A DNA stretch of 42,719 bases from Ilyobacter polytropus (GCA_003246855.1 QKCP01000164.1:1-42719); one strand, 5' to 3'; numbered from the stretch's first letter, positions 1 through 8,598 are shown. A program made the numbers and translations. Notes: generated by a model not told the origin, from the letters alone.

Positions 1-35
1 TAGCGTTCTGAAAAATACTTCAAAATTCCGACTGA

Positions 36-599
36 TTAATATACCAGTTCTCCACTTTGATAATTCAGCTGTATATCTAAATTCCCGTTTTCATAGTACC
101 AGGTACTTAACCCATCCAGCCTACCATCTTTATAGTTTTGCTCAGTTTTCAAGTTTCCGTTGCTATAATACCAGGCGCTTAAACCGTCTAATTTGCCATC
201 TTTATAGTTTGATCTAGTCTCTAAATTACCATTATAGTAGTACCAAGTGCTAAGCCCGTCCATCTTGCCGTCTTTGTAGTTTACCACAGTGTCTAAATTA
301 CCATTATTATAGTACCAGGTACTCACACCTTCTAATCTTCCATCTATATAATTGGCTTTAGATTTCACATAACCGTTATCATAGTACCAGGTACTCAGTC
401 CGTCCATCCTTCCGTCTATATAGTTCTGTTCGGTTTCTAACTTTCCGCTATCATAATACCATCTACTAACACCTTGTAGCTTGCCATCTTCGTAATTCAT
501 TATCGATTTCACATATCCGTTATCATGATAAGTTATCTCTTCCTTCGAGTACACACTTAAACTTAAAATAATAAAAAATAGCCCTAATATTTTTTTCAT
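36..599 (-). CDS. MORN-repeat (YwqK-type) exported protein
   Basis: A 187-residue protein made of a short signal peptide (MKKILGLFFIILSLSVYS) followed by about seven copies of a 24-residue repeat of the form YYxNGNLxxxxNYKDGxLDGLSTW, the pattern of MORN_2 / YwqK-type repeats. The repeats run from about residue 24 to the C-terminus, so the protein is essentially all repeat. I chose the ATG at 599 because a GGGAGGG ribosome site lies 6-12 bases upstream of it; an upstream TTG at 614 lacks one. The family is often linked to secreted or surface proteins and to toxin/immunity loci, but no partner toxin is visible here, so the function stays open. Repeat units are also similar at DNA level (72-bp period), which could allow copy-number change. 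A strong promoter lies at 648-676. Confidence 0.85.
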   Translation of the reverse strand: MKKILGLFFIILSLSVYSKEEITYHDNGYVKSIMNYEDGKLQGVSRWYYDSGKLETEQNYIDGRMDGLSTWYYDNGYVKSKANYIDGRLEGVSTWYYNNGNLDTVVNYKDGKMDGLSTWYYYNGNLETRSNYKDGKLDGLSAWYYSNGNLKTEQNYKDGRLDGLSTWYYENGNLDIQLNYQSGELVY

Positions 600-647
600 A
601 ATTTTCCCTCCCAAAATTAATCTAGTATAAAACCCGAGATTAAAGAG

Positions 648-676
648 ATTATACTATACAAGTGTTATCAAATCAA
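648..676 (-). promoter_or_regulatory. Promoter of the MORN-repeat gene
   Basis: On the minus strand TTGATT (676-671) is separated by 17 bases from TATAAT (653-648), about 50 bases before the start codon. The match to the sigma-70 consensus is very good. Confidence 0.75.
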
Positions 677-790
677 ATATAAACTCTTTTAACGAGTATA
701 TCCATAAATTAAAGAATTACATCCAAATAATATTCTGTTGTAAGACTATGTCAATAGATTACAATTAACAAAAATAGCTTATTTCTATCT

Positions 791-985
791 TTATGCTAAA
801 TCTGGATACTTTTCCAGTATTGCAGAAATTTTTTGAATATTTTTTAATTTGGCATCTTTAAAATTATGGATAGGGGATGACTGTATAAACTCTTTTAAAA
901 TTTTTATATCATTTTTCAAACTATGATTCTCTCTCATTATCTTCAATAATACCCTTCTTTCTCTTTTTTTATTTTTATTTCTCAT
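791..985 (-). CDS. Small basic coiled protein, unknown function
   Basis: A 64-residue protein with a very basic N-terminus (MRNKNKKRERRVLLK) and a predicted helical, coiled-coil-like middle. The ATG at 985 has an AAAGGAG ribosome site 6 bases upstream, and an extended -10 promoter lies about 150 bases upstream, which argues for a real gene. There is no signal peptide or membrane segment. I do not recognise a family. The basic start could bind nucleic acid, but that is only a guess. The 262 bases between this gene and the lipase-like gene hold the promoter and no other feature I can support. Confidence 0.6.
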   Translation of the reverse strand: MRNKNKKRERRVLLKIMRENHSLKNDIKILKEFIQSSPIHNFKDAKLKNIQKISAILEKYPDLA

Positions 986-1136
986 CTCATGCTCCTTTCA
1001 AAATAGCTTGGATAATATTTTAATTAAAAATAGTTTTTTCCTTTAATTTTTTTCTGACCATTATCTGTTGCCATTAATATTTTTTCATCTTCAGAATTAA
1101 GCTTTGAGAAAATCCTTATATAAACTCAGCCTACAT

Positions 1137-1145
1137 ATTATAGCA
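1137..1145 (-). promoter_or_regulatory. Extended -10 promoter of the small coiled gene
   Basis: Minus-strand TGCTATAAT (1145-1137) is a perfect extended -10 element. The -35 region is poor (TTCCTG at 17 bases). It would give a leader of about 145 bases before the start at 985. Confidence 0.5.
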
Positions 1146-1247
1146 AAAATTTATAAAAACAGGAAATCCTATTAAATATTATAAATATCAGTTAATGCAT
1201 GTGATTACTGTAAAAAATATCCACTATAAAAAGCGGGGCGAAATTTT

Positions 1248-2783
1248 ATGATAACCGGGATCGAATACCTTTTTCTGAGCAACCTTGCCTACTGCAACTT
1301 CGATAAAAAGGATGTCGGCAATACGCTAAAAAAAATACTTTATGGGACTCAGAATGAAGAAAACAGGAAAAGAATTCTAACTAATAAAAACAACATAATA
1401 AACCGTGATAACTTCAAAGTGGCCTACGAATTTTTCAAGGATTGCATCCAACAGTGGAGTGTTCTGGATATAGAGGATCAAACTGCTGGAAACAGTAGTG
1501 GTTTCAAGCGGGTTTCCGGTTTTTTCGCCATGGCGTTTATCAAAGGAGAGGAGGTAGTAATATCTTATAGGGGCAGCGAAACCGGGTCTCTAGAGGACGC
1601 CTACAGGGATTTTATAGAAAACGACCTGCTGCTTAGCTTCGGAAAGAGACCCCCTCAGTTCGACGAGGGATACAAATTTTATATAAAACTTGTAAAAAAT
1701 GGATTCAACCCAATAAATATAAGGCTCACTGGGCATTCTTTAGGAGGGGGAATAGCACAATATGTTGCTGTGATGTCGCAAAAAGACGGATCTATAGTCC
1801 CAAATACCTGTACCTGGAACTCGGTGGGAATACAAAGAGACGGACTAATAGGCATAGAAGAGTTTATAGATTTCGAAAGTATTCTGCACGAAAAACTAGG
1901 ATTAAAAATAACTCACACCAAACATCTCTCAAAAATTAAATCTGTATATTTCAGTTTCCTGACTAAGAGTTTAAAAAAAAGAAAATACCTTTCGGATAAA
2001 AATATCCTTCCAAGCACTGATTCCGGTTTTAAGTTACAGTTGAGCGACTCTGAAAAATTGGAGTTTGAAAAGTTAACTAAGATAGACGGCTCCTCGCAGA
2101 TTTTAAAAAACCTTAAAATAGATACTGACACCTTCGTCAAAGATCTCCTAAGGATACTTTTCGACGAAGAAATGATTTACAGTGCCCTGCTAAGTCTAAG
2201 CAAAATTCTTAGTAGCTTCAAAGAAAACAAGATATATGAAGATATCGTCTTAAACTTCGTGCACTCAAAAGACCTCACTACAGCGCTTTTTAAGCACATC
2301 GGTACAGTTTATGTGGTGGACCAGGATTTTTCCAAAACTGATAAAACGAGTAACAAATTTTTTAAAAGTTTTTCTCTTTTCTCAAAATCTTTTAAAAACT
2401 ACCACTTAAGCGATATATTCCTGCCATTTATAGTGACAGAGGGACCTGAAACCGGGAAACTGTCAAAGAAGATAAATGACGACTACGTTGTAAGTTCAAT
2501 TAGAAAACTTTTGAGGCTGGAACAACTCTGTACCAAAGAGCTGCTTTTAACTTACTATCGCCTGGACAGATTAAGCCTTGATAATTTTGAGCCTGTCAAA
2601 CTGCTCCTTTTGAACAGCTTTCAACGCATGAATGACGAGATAAAGTTCAAGGAACAGGTAGTTAGTGAAATAGCGAGTGCGGACTTTTACTCTTTGCAAA
2701 AACTTTGGCTAAAAGCACTCCTAAAATTGCCTAGTCCCTATGAATCCAAAGACATCTATGATTACCTCTTGTTTGAAATATAA
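1248..2783 (+). CDS. Class 3 lipase / Mbeg1-like alpha/beta hydrolase
   Basis: A 511-residue protein. The first 200 residues look like the lipase class 3 / DUF2974 (Mbeg1-like) fold: SNLAYCNFD near residue 11, a VISYRGSE strand with likely oxyanion region at 104-111, and the nucleophile elbow TGHSLGGG with Ser at about residue 164. Residues from about 205 to the end (300 residues) match nothing I know and carry several hydrophobic helices but no clear membrane span. There is no signal peptide, so it is likely intracellular, possibly acting on lipids or acyl esters. The ribosome site is weak (GCGGGGCGA at 1233-1241). Efp downstream has its own promoter, so this gene is probably transcribed alone. 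Hydrolase assignment is secure from the motif; substrate is unknown. Confidence 0.85.
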   Translation: MITGIEYLFLSNLAYCNFDKKDVGNTLKKILYGTQNEENRKRILTNKNNIINRDNFKVAYEFFKDCIQQWSVLDIEDQTAGNSSGFKRVSGFFAMAFIKGEEVVISYRGSETGSLEDAYRDFIENDLLLSFGKRPPQFDEGYKFYIKLVKNGFNPINIRLTGHSLGGGIAQYVAVMSQKDGSIVPNTCTWNSVGIQRDGLIGIEEFIDFESILHEKLGLKITHTKHLSKIKSVYFSFLTKSLKKRKYLSDKNILPSTDSGFKLQLSDSEKLEFEKLTKIDGSSQILKNLKIDTDTFVKDLLRILFDEEMIYSALLSLSKILSSFKENKIYEDIVLNFVHSKDLTTALFKHIGTVYVVDQDFSKTDKTSNKFFKSFSLFSKSFKNYHLSDIFLPFIVTEGPETGKLSKKINDDYVVSSIRKLLRLEQLCTKELLLTYYRLDRLSLDNFEPVKLLLLNSFQRMNDEIKFKEQVVSEIASADFYSLQKLWLKALLKLPSPYESKDIYDYLLFEI

Positions 2784-2789
2784 AAGCAA

Positions 2790-2818
2790 TTGATTTTTAT
2801 TAAGAATCATAGTATAAT
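2790..2818 (+). promoter_or_regulatory. Promoter of efp
   Basis: TTGATT at 2790-2795, 17-base spacer, TATAAT at 2813-2818, about 55 bases before the efp start. Confidence 0.75.
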
Positions 2819-2872
2819 TTCTTGGTATTTTGTTAAGTATTGTTAGTGTTAGTATAGGAGGAGAATATACAA

Positions 2873-3445
2873 ATGAAACAAGCTGTTGAGTTAAGAGCCG
2901 GTAGCACTTTTCAAATGGATGGTATCCCTTATATTATATTAAAAGCCGAAAGATACCAGAGCACATCTGGCAAAAAAGCCAAAGCTCCCGAGATGAAGTT
3001 TAAAATAAAAGACCTTATCTCTGGAAAAACTCAGGATATGACAATAGCCGCCAATGATATGATGGATGATATCATTCTCGAAAGGGGGTCTATGCAATTC
3101 CTATATGAGTTGGACGGCCAATACCACTTTATGGATCAGGAAACTTTTGAGCAAATCGCACTTACAAAAGAAGATTTAGAAGATGCAATTAATTACCTCA
3201 AAGATGAGATGGTAATAGACATCCTTTTCTTCGAAGGGAGACCTGTTGGAGTAGAGCTCCCGAACACAGTTGTACTCCAAGTAACTTATACAGAACCTGG
3301 ATTAAAGGGTGATACCACTGGTAAGGCTACTAAACCTGCTACTCTTGAAACTGGGTACACACTTCAAGTCCCTCTTTTTATACAGATGGACGAGCTTATA
3401 AAGGTGGATACCAGAACAGGTAAATATGTCGAGAGAGCTAAGTAG
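2873..3445 (+). CDS. efp: Translation elongation factor P
   Basis: A 190-residue EF-P, the factor that rescues ribosomes stalled at consecutive prolines. All three domains are present: KOW-like domain I (1-65), OB domain II (65-130) and C-terminal OB domain III with the family signature GLKGDTTG...KPATLETG and the ending KVDTRTGKYVERAK. Start ATG has GGAGGAG 9 bases upstream. The odd part is the domain I loop that reaches the P-site tRNA: the usual PGKG (modified Lys 34 in E. coli) reads SGKK here, and the loop is about 4 residues longer (STSGKKAKAPE at 30-40). The lysine in register is kept. No EpmA/EpmB, EarP or other known EF-P modification gene is in the window. Identity is certain, modification chemistry is not. 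Confidence 0.97.
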   Translation: MKQAVELRAGSTFQMDGIPYIILKAERYQSTSGKKAKAPEMKFKIKDLISGKTQDMTIAANDMMDDIILERGSMQFLYELDGQYHFMDQETFEQIALTKEDLEDAINYLKDEMVIDILFFEGRPVGVELPNTVVLQVTYTEPGLKGDTTGKATKPATLETGYTLQVPLFIQMDELIKVDTRTGKYVERAK

Positions 3446-3602
3446 GCCGAATTTTCAAACGTCGCTGCATGCGGTCTTTTTTAGACCCTATATTTTTTTC
3501 ATTTTTTTATTTTTACACATTTTTTACATTATATAAAATTGTTTTTTACAATGATTTTATATAATTTTTACACTTTTTAAATATGTTAGTATGGAGGGAA
3601 AT

Positions 3603-5234
3603 ATGATATTTGATGTTTTATTTAAAGTTATCGGTGGGTTGGGAATTTTCCTGTTTGGTATGGAAAACATGTCTGGAGGGTTGCAGAAAATAGCTGGCGA
3701 CAGGCTTAGAAAAATAATAGCTGCCCTTACAAGCAACAGGTTTATAGCCACTTTCATCGGTGTATTACTAACTGCTATCGTGCAATCGTCGTCTGTAACA
3801 ACTGTTATGGTTGTAGGTTTTGTTAATGCATCTCTTATGACTCTGTCTCAAGCTCTAGGAGTTATACTAGGGGCTAACATTGGTACAACTGTTACCGGTT
3901 GGATACTTGTACTTAAAATAGGTAAGTATGGCCTTCCTTTAGTAGGTATTGGCGCTATCATCTATATGTTTGTTAAAAGCGACAGAAAAAAAACAAAAGC
4001 CCTTACTCTTATGGGATTTGGTATGATCTTCCTTGGATTAGAACTTATGAAAGATGGTCTTCATCCTTTAAGATCTATGCCTCAATTCGTAGAAATGTTC
4101 CATAAATTTAACGCTGATACAGTTTCAGGAATGCTGCTTGCTGCTTGCGTAGGGGCGCTTATGACATCCATAGTTCAATCATCATCAGCTACCCTAGGGA
4201 TCACAATTGCCCTAGCTACGCAAGGTCTTTTAGACGGGCACACAGCTGTAGCCCTTGTGCTGGGTGAAAACGTAGGTACAACAATCACTGCCGTACTTGC
4301 ATCTATTGGTGCCAATGCAAACGCAAAAAGAGCTGCGTATGCTCATACTATAGTAAATGTTGTCGGGGTTACATGGGTGCTGTCTATATTCCCATTTTAC
4401 CTGAAGTTTTTAGGTACTCTTGCTGATCCTACTGCAAATATAGCAAGGTATATAGCTACTGCGCACACAATGTTCAACGTTACAAACGTTATAATTTTTC
4501 TTCCTCTGATAACCTTTTTGGCTAAGTTATTGGAAAAATTCGTAAGTGAAAAAGAGGTTAAGGTAGTTAGAGTCACTCATCTAGACAAAAGAATGTTAGA
4601 GACTCCAAGCCTTGCAATAGAGCAAGTAAAAAAAGAGATCTTCAGTACAGGACATGATATCTTAGATATGATGAATAAATTTAAAGAGACACTTCAAAAT
4701 AATTATTCAAAAAATCACGAGTACGTAACAGATGTCTTTAGTAAAGAGGAAAAGATTGATCTGGTGCAAAAGGAGATCTCCGAGATAAATTCAGATTTAT
4801 TGGCTTTGGATATGGAGCATGCTCTTATAGACGATACCGGTAAAAACCACAGCATCTGTGACGAATATGAATCTGTAAGCGACTATATAGAAAGACTTAT
4901 GAAAAGTCATTTAAAGCTAAATGAGCTGGAACTTGAATTAAACAGTGGCCAAAAAAATGATCTTGCAGTTCTTCATGAAAAAATATTTGATTTCTTCAAA
5001 TATGTTAATGAGGCGTATAATGGTAGTAAAAAGGATGTCCTTTTAGAAGCTATGAAAAAAAGTGGCGAAATAGTAAGAGAGTTCAAAAATGCAAGAAACG
5101 AGCATTTGAATAGAATGGCACAGTCAAAAACTGATGTAAGAATCATCACAAATTACCTAGACATGATAAACAGCTATAGAAAAATAAACGAGCATACAAT
5201 GCATGCTGTAGAAGCCATGGTAGGCGAAAAATAA
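3603..5234 (+). CDS. Na/Pi cotransporter family protein
   Basis: A 543-residue membrane protein of the NptA/YjbB (PNaS) family, expected to import phosphate with sodium. The N-terminal 310 residues contain two inverted repeats, each with a QSSS motif (TAIVQSSSVTTVMV near residue 57 and TSIVQSSSATLGIT near residue 194) and a GANIGTT / GENVGTT segment, both hallmarks of the family. The C-terminal 210 residues are soluble, helical and PhoU-like, as in YjbB-type members. A start at 3591 (ATG GAG GGA) is inside the GGAGGG ribosome site, so I place the start at the next ATG, 3603. Alone in its transcript, with a terminator directly downstream. No Pho box was seen. Confidence 0.93.
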   Translation: MIFDVLFKVIGGLGIFLFGMENMSGGLQKIAGDRLRKIIAALTSNRFIATFIGVLLTAIVQSSSVTTVMVVGFVNASLMTLSQALGVILGANIGTTVTGWILVLKIGKYGLPLVGIGAIIYMFVKSDRKKTKALTLMGFGMIFLGLELMKDGLHPLRSMPQFVEMFHKFNADTVSGMLLAACVGALMTSIVQSSSATLGITIALATQGLLDGHTAVALVLGENVGTTITAVLASIGANANAKRAAYAHTIVNVVGVTWVLSIFPFYLKFLGTLADPTANIARYIATAHTMFNVTNVIIFLPLITFLAKLLEKFVSEKEVKVVRVTHLDKRMLETPSLAIEQVKKEIFSTGHDILDMMNKFKETLQNNYSKNHEYVTDVFSKEEKIDLVQKEISEINSDLLALDMEHALIDDTGKNHSICDEYESVSDYIERLMKSHLKLNELELELNSGQKNDLAVLHEKIFDFFKYVNEAYNGSKKDVLLEAMKKSGEIVREFKNARNEHLNRMAQSKTDVRIITNYLDMINSYRKINEHTMHAVEAMVGEK

Positions 5235-5241
5235 TTTTTAG

Positions 5242-5275
5242 GCTCCCTGAAATTTTAAGTTCAGGGAGCTTTTTT
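5242..5275 (+). terminator. Terminator of the Na/Pi transporter gene
   Basis: A 10-bp perfect stem (GCTCCCTGAA / TTCAGGGAGC) with an 8-base loop, followed by six T. Confidence 0.92.
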
Positions 5276-5280
5276 ATTCT

Positions 5281-5309
5281 TTGTATTTTATACACAGTGA
5301 TGATATAAT
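5281..5309 (+). promoter_or_regulatory. Promoter of the nuclease-MATE-thiN operon
   Basis: TTGTAT (5281-5286), 17-base spacer, TATAAT (5304-5309), 30 bases before the start codon. Confidence 0.7.
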
Positions 5310-5338
5310 CTAATATCTCTCTACAAGGAGTTGTCGCT

Positions 5339-6163
5339 ATGAGAATTTTATGTACTTTTTCTATCTTTATCCTGCTATGTTCCCAGGTATTCTCGGACTC
5401 AGGGGTAATAGCAAGCTTTAATGCAAAGCACCTCGGCTGGGGCAAAAAAGACTACTCTAGACTAGCCGAAATTCTATCTTTATTTGACATAGTTGGGCTA
5501 GAAGAGGTTATGAACAGGGGTGGCGTAGAAGCTCTAGAAAGAGAACTGGAATCCCTTACTGGAGAGGAATGGGATTACCGCATCTCCTACACAAAAGTTG
5601 GGGACTATAAATATAGCGAATATTTTGCATATATTTGGAAAAAAGACAAAGTAAAATTCTTAAACAACAGAGGATTTTATCCTGATAATGATGGGGCTTT
5701 CTTTAGACCACCTTACGCCTGTGATTTCAAAATAGGCGAGTTCGATTTTACCTTTATCCTGGCGCACATTATTTTTGGTGATAAAAAAAGTCAAAGGCAG
5801 GCCGAGGCCCTGTCGCTACCTCTAGTCTACGACTACTTCCAAAAACTAAATGGAAATGAACAAGATATTCTAATCGCCGGTGACTTTAATCTGCCGGCAT
5901 ACGATGACAGCTTTAAAAACCTTTTTTCTCACCAAGACAGTATCTTCTATGCGGTAAATCCTGCAAACAAAACTACCATTGGAAAAAGTGGGCTGGCATC
6001 TAGCTACGACAATATCTTCTACTCTTTTAAGTACACTTCTGAATATACCGGTAGGAGTGGCGTTCTGGATTTTACAAATTCCGATTATAAGCTTTCTCGG
6101 GAAAAAATCTCAGACCACCTTCCAGTATTTATAGAGGTAGACACAAGTTATGACGACGACTAG
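5339..6163 (+). CDS. Secreted endonuclease/exonuclease/phosphatase family protein
   Basis: A 274-residue protein of the DNase I-like metal-dependent hydrolase superfamily. A signal peptide (hydrophobic 5-17, likely cut after VFS at 19) sends it to the periplasm or outside. The catalytic motifs of the fold appear in order: Asn in SFNAKHLG (28), Glu in GLEEV (55/56), His in LAHI (143), GDFN (181-184) and SDHLP (258-262). It could degrade DNA or hydrolyse a phosphodiester lipid or nucleotide; the motifs do not decide. Lone secreted DNases of this type can serve in nutrient scavenging. First gene of an operon with a MATE exporter, 22 bases downstream. Start ATG has AAGGAG upstream. Confidence 0.88.
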   Translation: MRILCTFSIFILLCSQVFSDSGVIASFNAKHLGWGKKDYSRLAEILSLFDIVGLEEVMNRGGVEALERELESLTGEEWDYRISYTKVGDYKYSEYFAYIWKKDKVKFLNNRGFYPDNDGAFFRPPYACDFKIGEFDFTFILAHIIFGDKKSQRQAEALSLPLVYDYFQKLNGNEQDILIAGDFNLPAYDDSFKNLFSHQDSIFYAVNPANKTTIGKSGLASSYDNIFYSFKYTSEYTGRSGVLDFTNSDYKLSREKISDHLPVFIEVDTSYDDD

Positions 6164-6185
6164 TTTTATATAATCGGAGGTTTTT

Positions 6186-7553
6186 ATGTTAAAGGAATTG
6201 AGCATTAAGAATGCTCTTGGGGATAAGGCGTTCCAAAAGAAGATTTGGTCTATAGCCTTGCCCATAGCCCTTCAAAATCTAGTGATCTCCTCAATAAATA
6301 TGGCAGATGTATTTATGGTGGGGAAATTAGGCATTAGCGAAATTGCCAGCCTTGGCATAGCTAATCAGATTAGCTTTTTGCTGATTCTCTATCTTTTTGG
6401 TGTAAATAGCGGAACTGGCATCTTTACTGCACAGTTTTATGGTAAAAATGACTTTAAGAATATACATAAAGTTTTAGGTATCTCCCTGGTAATGAGTATT
6501 TTGGGTGCTCTATTATTTTTGGCTGCTAGTTTTTTCATGCCTGAGCAGCTAATAAGAATCTTCTCAAAAGATAAGGATGTCATCCACTTTGGGGCAAATT
6601 ATTTAAAAATAATAGGGCTTTCATTTCCAGTAACAGCTATTTCCTTCGTTTACGCCATACAGCTACGGAACATCGGAAAGAGTAGAATACCACTTTTAGC
6701 AAGTTTTTTTTGCCTGTTCTTAAATATCGGTATGAACTATCTGCTGATATTCGGAAAATTTGGTTTTCCAAAACTCGGAATAGAAGGTGCAGCCATTGGT
6801 ACCCTCATATCACGTTTTTTAGAATGTGTGGTGCTTTTAATTATGTCACGAAAAACTGAACTTTCATGCAGGCCAATGGAGATGCTGGTCTCGGATACAA
6901 TATTTTTGAAAAAAATTGTGGGCACTGCCATGCCCGTAATATTCAACGAGATGCTATGGTCTCTTGGAATAACGGCTCATAGCGTTGTATACGCAAGGCT
7001 TGGAACAGAAGAGATAGCGTCTGTAAACATCGGAATGAGTATAGACAGGATCGCATTTGTTGCTTTTATAGGCCTAGCAAGTGCATCTGGTGTTATGATA
7101 GGGCACAAGCTTGGCGAGGAGGATGAAGAGGCTGCGTATGACTACTCTATAAAACTTTCCATAGTGACTGTTGCCTGTGCTTCTGTAGTAGGTGCAATGC
7201 TCATAGTTTTTTCAACTCCAATATTATCTATGTACAGCATAAATAATACGGTTTTTAGGTTCTCTAAGAACATAATATTGGTAATGGCTATAGTTCTGCC
7301 TTTCAGGTCTTTCAACGCTACAAATATAGTCGGCATCTTAAGGTCTGGCGGGGATACAAGGTACTGCCTGTTGTTGGAGGTGCTGTGTCTCTGGCTAATA
7401 GGTGTTCCATGCTCTATTATAGGGGGCCTTTATTTGAAACTCCCGGTGTACTTTGTGTTCCTGTTGGCAGCTTCTGAGGAACTCTTAAAATTCTTCATTG
7501 GAGGAAAAAGAATGTTTTCTAAAAAATGGATAAAAACCCTGGTAAACTACTAA
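6186..7553 (+). CDS. MATE family multidrug/toxin efflux transporter
   Basis: A 455-residue integral membrane protein with about 12 predicted helices in two similar halves, the MATE (NorM/DinF-like) architecture. The start of each half carries typical segments (IALPIALQNLVISSINMADVFMVGKLG near 17-44; AMPVIFNEMLWSLGITAHSVVYARLG in the second half). Family members export cationic drugs, flavins or other small molecules using a Na+ or H+ gradient. The substrate here is not visible. It begins 22 bases after the secreted hydrolase, with GGAGG as ribosome site, and ends 19 bases before thiN, so the three are co-transcribed. Confidence 0.92.
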   Translation: MLKELSIKNALGDKAFQKKIWSIALPIALQNLVISSINMADVFMVGKLGISEIASLGIANQISFLLILYLFGVNSGTGIFTAQFYGKNDFKNIHKVLGISLVMSILGALLFLAASFFMPEQLIRIFSKDKDVIHFGANYLKIIGLSFPVTAISFVYAIQLRNIGKSRIPLLASFFCLFLNIGMNYLLIFGKFGFPKLGIEGAAIGTLISRFLECVVLLIMSRKTELSCRPMEMLVSDTIFLKKIVGTAMPVIFNEMLWSLGITAHSVVYARLGTEEIASVNIGMSIDRIAFVAFIGLASASGVMIGHKLGEEDEEAAYDYSIKLSIVTVACASVVGAMLIVFSTPILSMYSINNTVFRFSKNIILVMAIVLPFRSFNATNIVGILRSGGDTRYCLLLEVLCLWLIGVPCSIIGGLYLKLPVYFVFLLAASEELLKFFIGGKRMFSKKWIKTLVNY

Positions 7554-7572
7554 GATGCTTACGGAGGTATTT

Positions 7573-8199
7573 ATGAAAAAATGTATTATTCTTTTAAGCG
7601 GGTCTATAGACACAGAAAATCCATTCTACTCTGAAATTATAAAGGGGGCAGATATATTCTGCGCAGATGGCGGGGCAAACCACTTATTCAAGCTAGGCGG
7701 TATACCTAAGCTAATCTTGGGAGATTTGGACTCTATTACCCCTAGTGTCCTCGAATTCTACACAGATAAAGGCGTAAATTTTATTAAGTTTCCATGCCAT
7801 AAAAATGAAACCGATGGTGAACTTATAATTAGAGAGGTGGAAAAACTCAATTATGATGAAGTGCTTGTCCTAGGAGCTCTAGGTGGAAGGACAGACCACT
7901 TTCTTACCAATATAAACCTGCTCTCTAAATTTAAAAATATAAAATTGGTAAGTGAACATGAAGAAATATTTTTTATACATAAAAATCATTTCCTACATAA
8001 CAAAAGTGGCCTGGAGATATCCTTTATCCCTTTAAGCGACGTAGTAATTTCCCTTTCCCTGAAAGGCTTTGAATATACTCTGGAAAACTTCCACTTGGAA
8101 AGAGGGTCTTCTAGATGCACTAGCAACAGGGTGGCCTCTGAAAAAGCACTTATATCATATGATGAAGGCATACTCATAGGTATAATAAATAAATATTAG
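7573..8199 (+). CDS. thiN: Thiamine pyrophosphokinase
   Basis: A 208-residue enzyme converting thiamine plus ATP to thiamine pyrophosphate. Family motifs are complete: CADGGANHL (30-38), LGDLDSI (49-55), KNETDGEL (77-84), GALGGRTDHFLTN (101-113) and the C-terminal thiamine-site element RGSSRCTSNR. I start it at ATG 7573, which follows GGAGG by 5 bases; an ATG at 7555 is upstream of that ribosome site and has none itself. Length matches the family. It is the last gene of the operon with the MATE exporter. No TPP riboswitch is seen, so it is likely a salvage kinase expressed constitutively. Confidence 0.95.
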   Translation: MKKCIILLSGSIDTENPFYSEIIKGADIFCADGGANHLFKLGGIPKLILGDLDSITPSVLEFYTDKGVNFIKFPCHKNETDGELIIREVEKLNYDEVLVLGALGGRTDHFLTNINLLSKFKNIKLVSEHEEIFFIHKNHFLHNKSGLEISFIPLSDVVISLSLKGFEYTLENFHLERGSSRCTSNRVASEKALISYDEGILIGIINKY

Positions 8200-8311
8200 A
8201 AATCTTATTAAATTTTAAATTTTTTTAACAGGATTTTATACTATTAGTTGTATAATAGATTTATAAGGGTGCATTAAAAAATTTTATTCCTGCTAAAGCG
8301 AGGTGATTCAT

Positions 8312-8584
8312 ATGAGTCTTTTAATTTTAGGAATAGTTGCAGCGGTTATATTTGTCTTATATGTCGGAGCTATTTTAGTATTTACCCCTGATGAAAAGGA
8401 TGATAAATACGTATTGAACATCCTGAGGTTTGCATTCAGGATGCACGATAAATCCATAGGTAGGAAAGGTCTTCGAAAAAATTTCTTCGATTTTTTCTCT
8501 ATTGCATTTTTGATTTTTGACTATAGCATCTTAAGAAATAGAGACAAAATGACATCGGGACATAATAAATTCAAGGAGGTTTAA
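8312..8584 (+). CDS. Small membrane protein, unknown function
   Basis: A 90-residue protein with one clear N-terminal transmembrane helix (LLILGIVAAVIFVLYVGAIL, residues 3-22) followed by a basic cytoplasmic-looking tail and a second, weaker hydrophobic stretch (FFDFFSIAFLIFDY). The ATG at 8312 has GCGAGGTGA 6-7 bases upstream; the GTG at 8303 lies inside that site. Not recognised as a named family. Its stop codon lies inside the loop of its own terminator hairpin. Confidence 0.7.
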   Translation: MSLLILGIVAAVIFVLYVGAILVFTPDEKDDKYVLNILRFAFRMHDKSIGRKGLRKNFFDFFSIAFLIFDYSILRNRDKMTSGHNKFKEV

Positions 8585-8598
8585 CCCTCCTTTTTTTA
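8573..8598 (+). terminator. Terminator overlapping the end of the small membrane protein gene
   Basis: AAGGAGG (8573-8579) pairs with CCTCCTT (8586-8592), six-base loop containing the TAA stop, then a T run to 8597. Coding sequence and terminator overlap. Confidence 0.85.

Noticed and set aside
36-560. CRISPR-like tandem repeats
   Set aside because: Period is 72 bp, in frame, without unique spacers; they encode MORN-type protein repeats.
1040-1115. Possible C-terminal gene remnant on the minus strand
   Set aside because: A 33-codon open stretch ends at a stop near 1026 but has an in-frame stop just upstream and lies within the leader of the 64-residue gene; too short to support.
3591-3602. 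Upstream ATG as start of the Na/Pi transporter
   Set aside because: Its ATGGAGGG overlaps the ribosome site used by the ATG at 3603.
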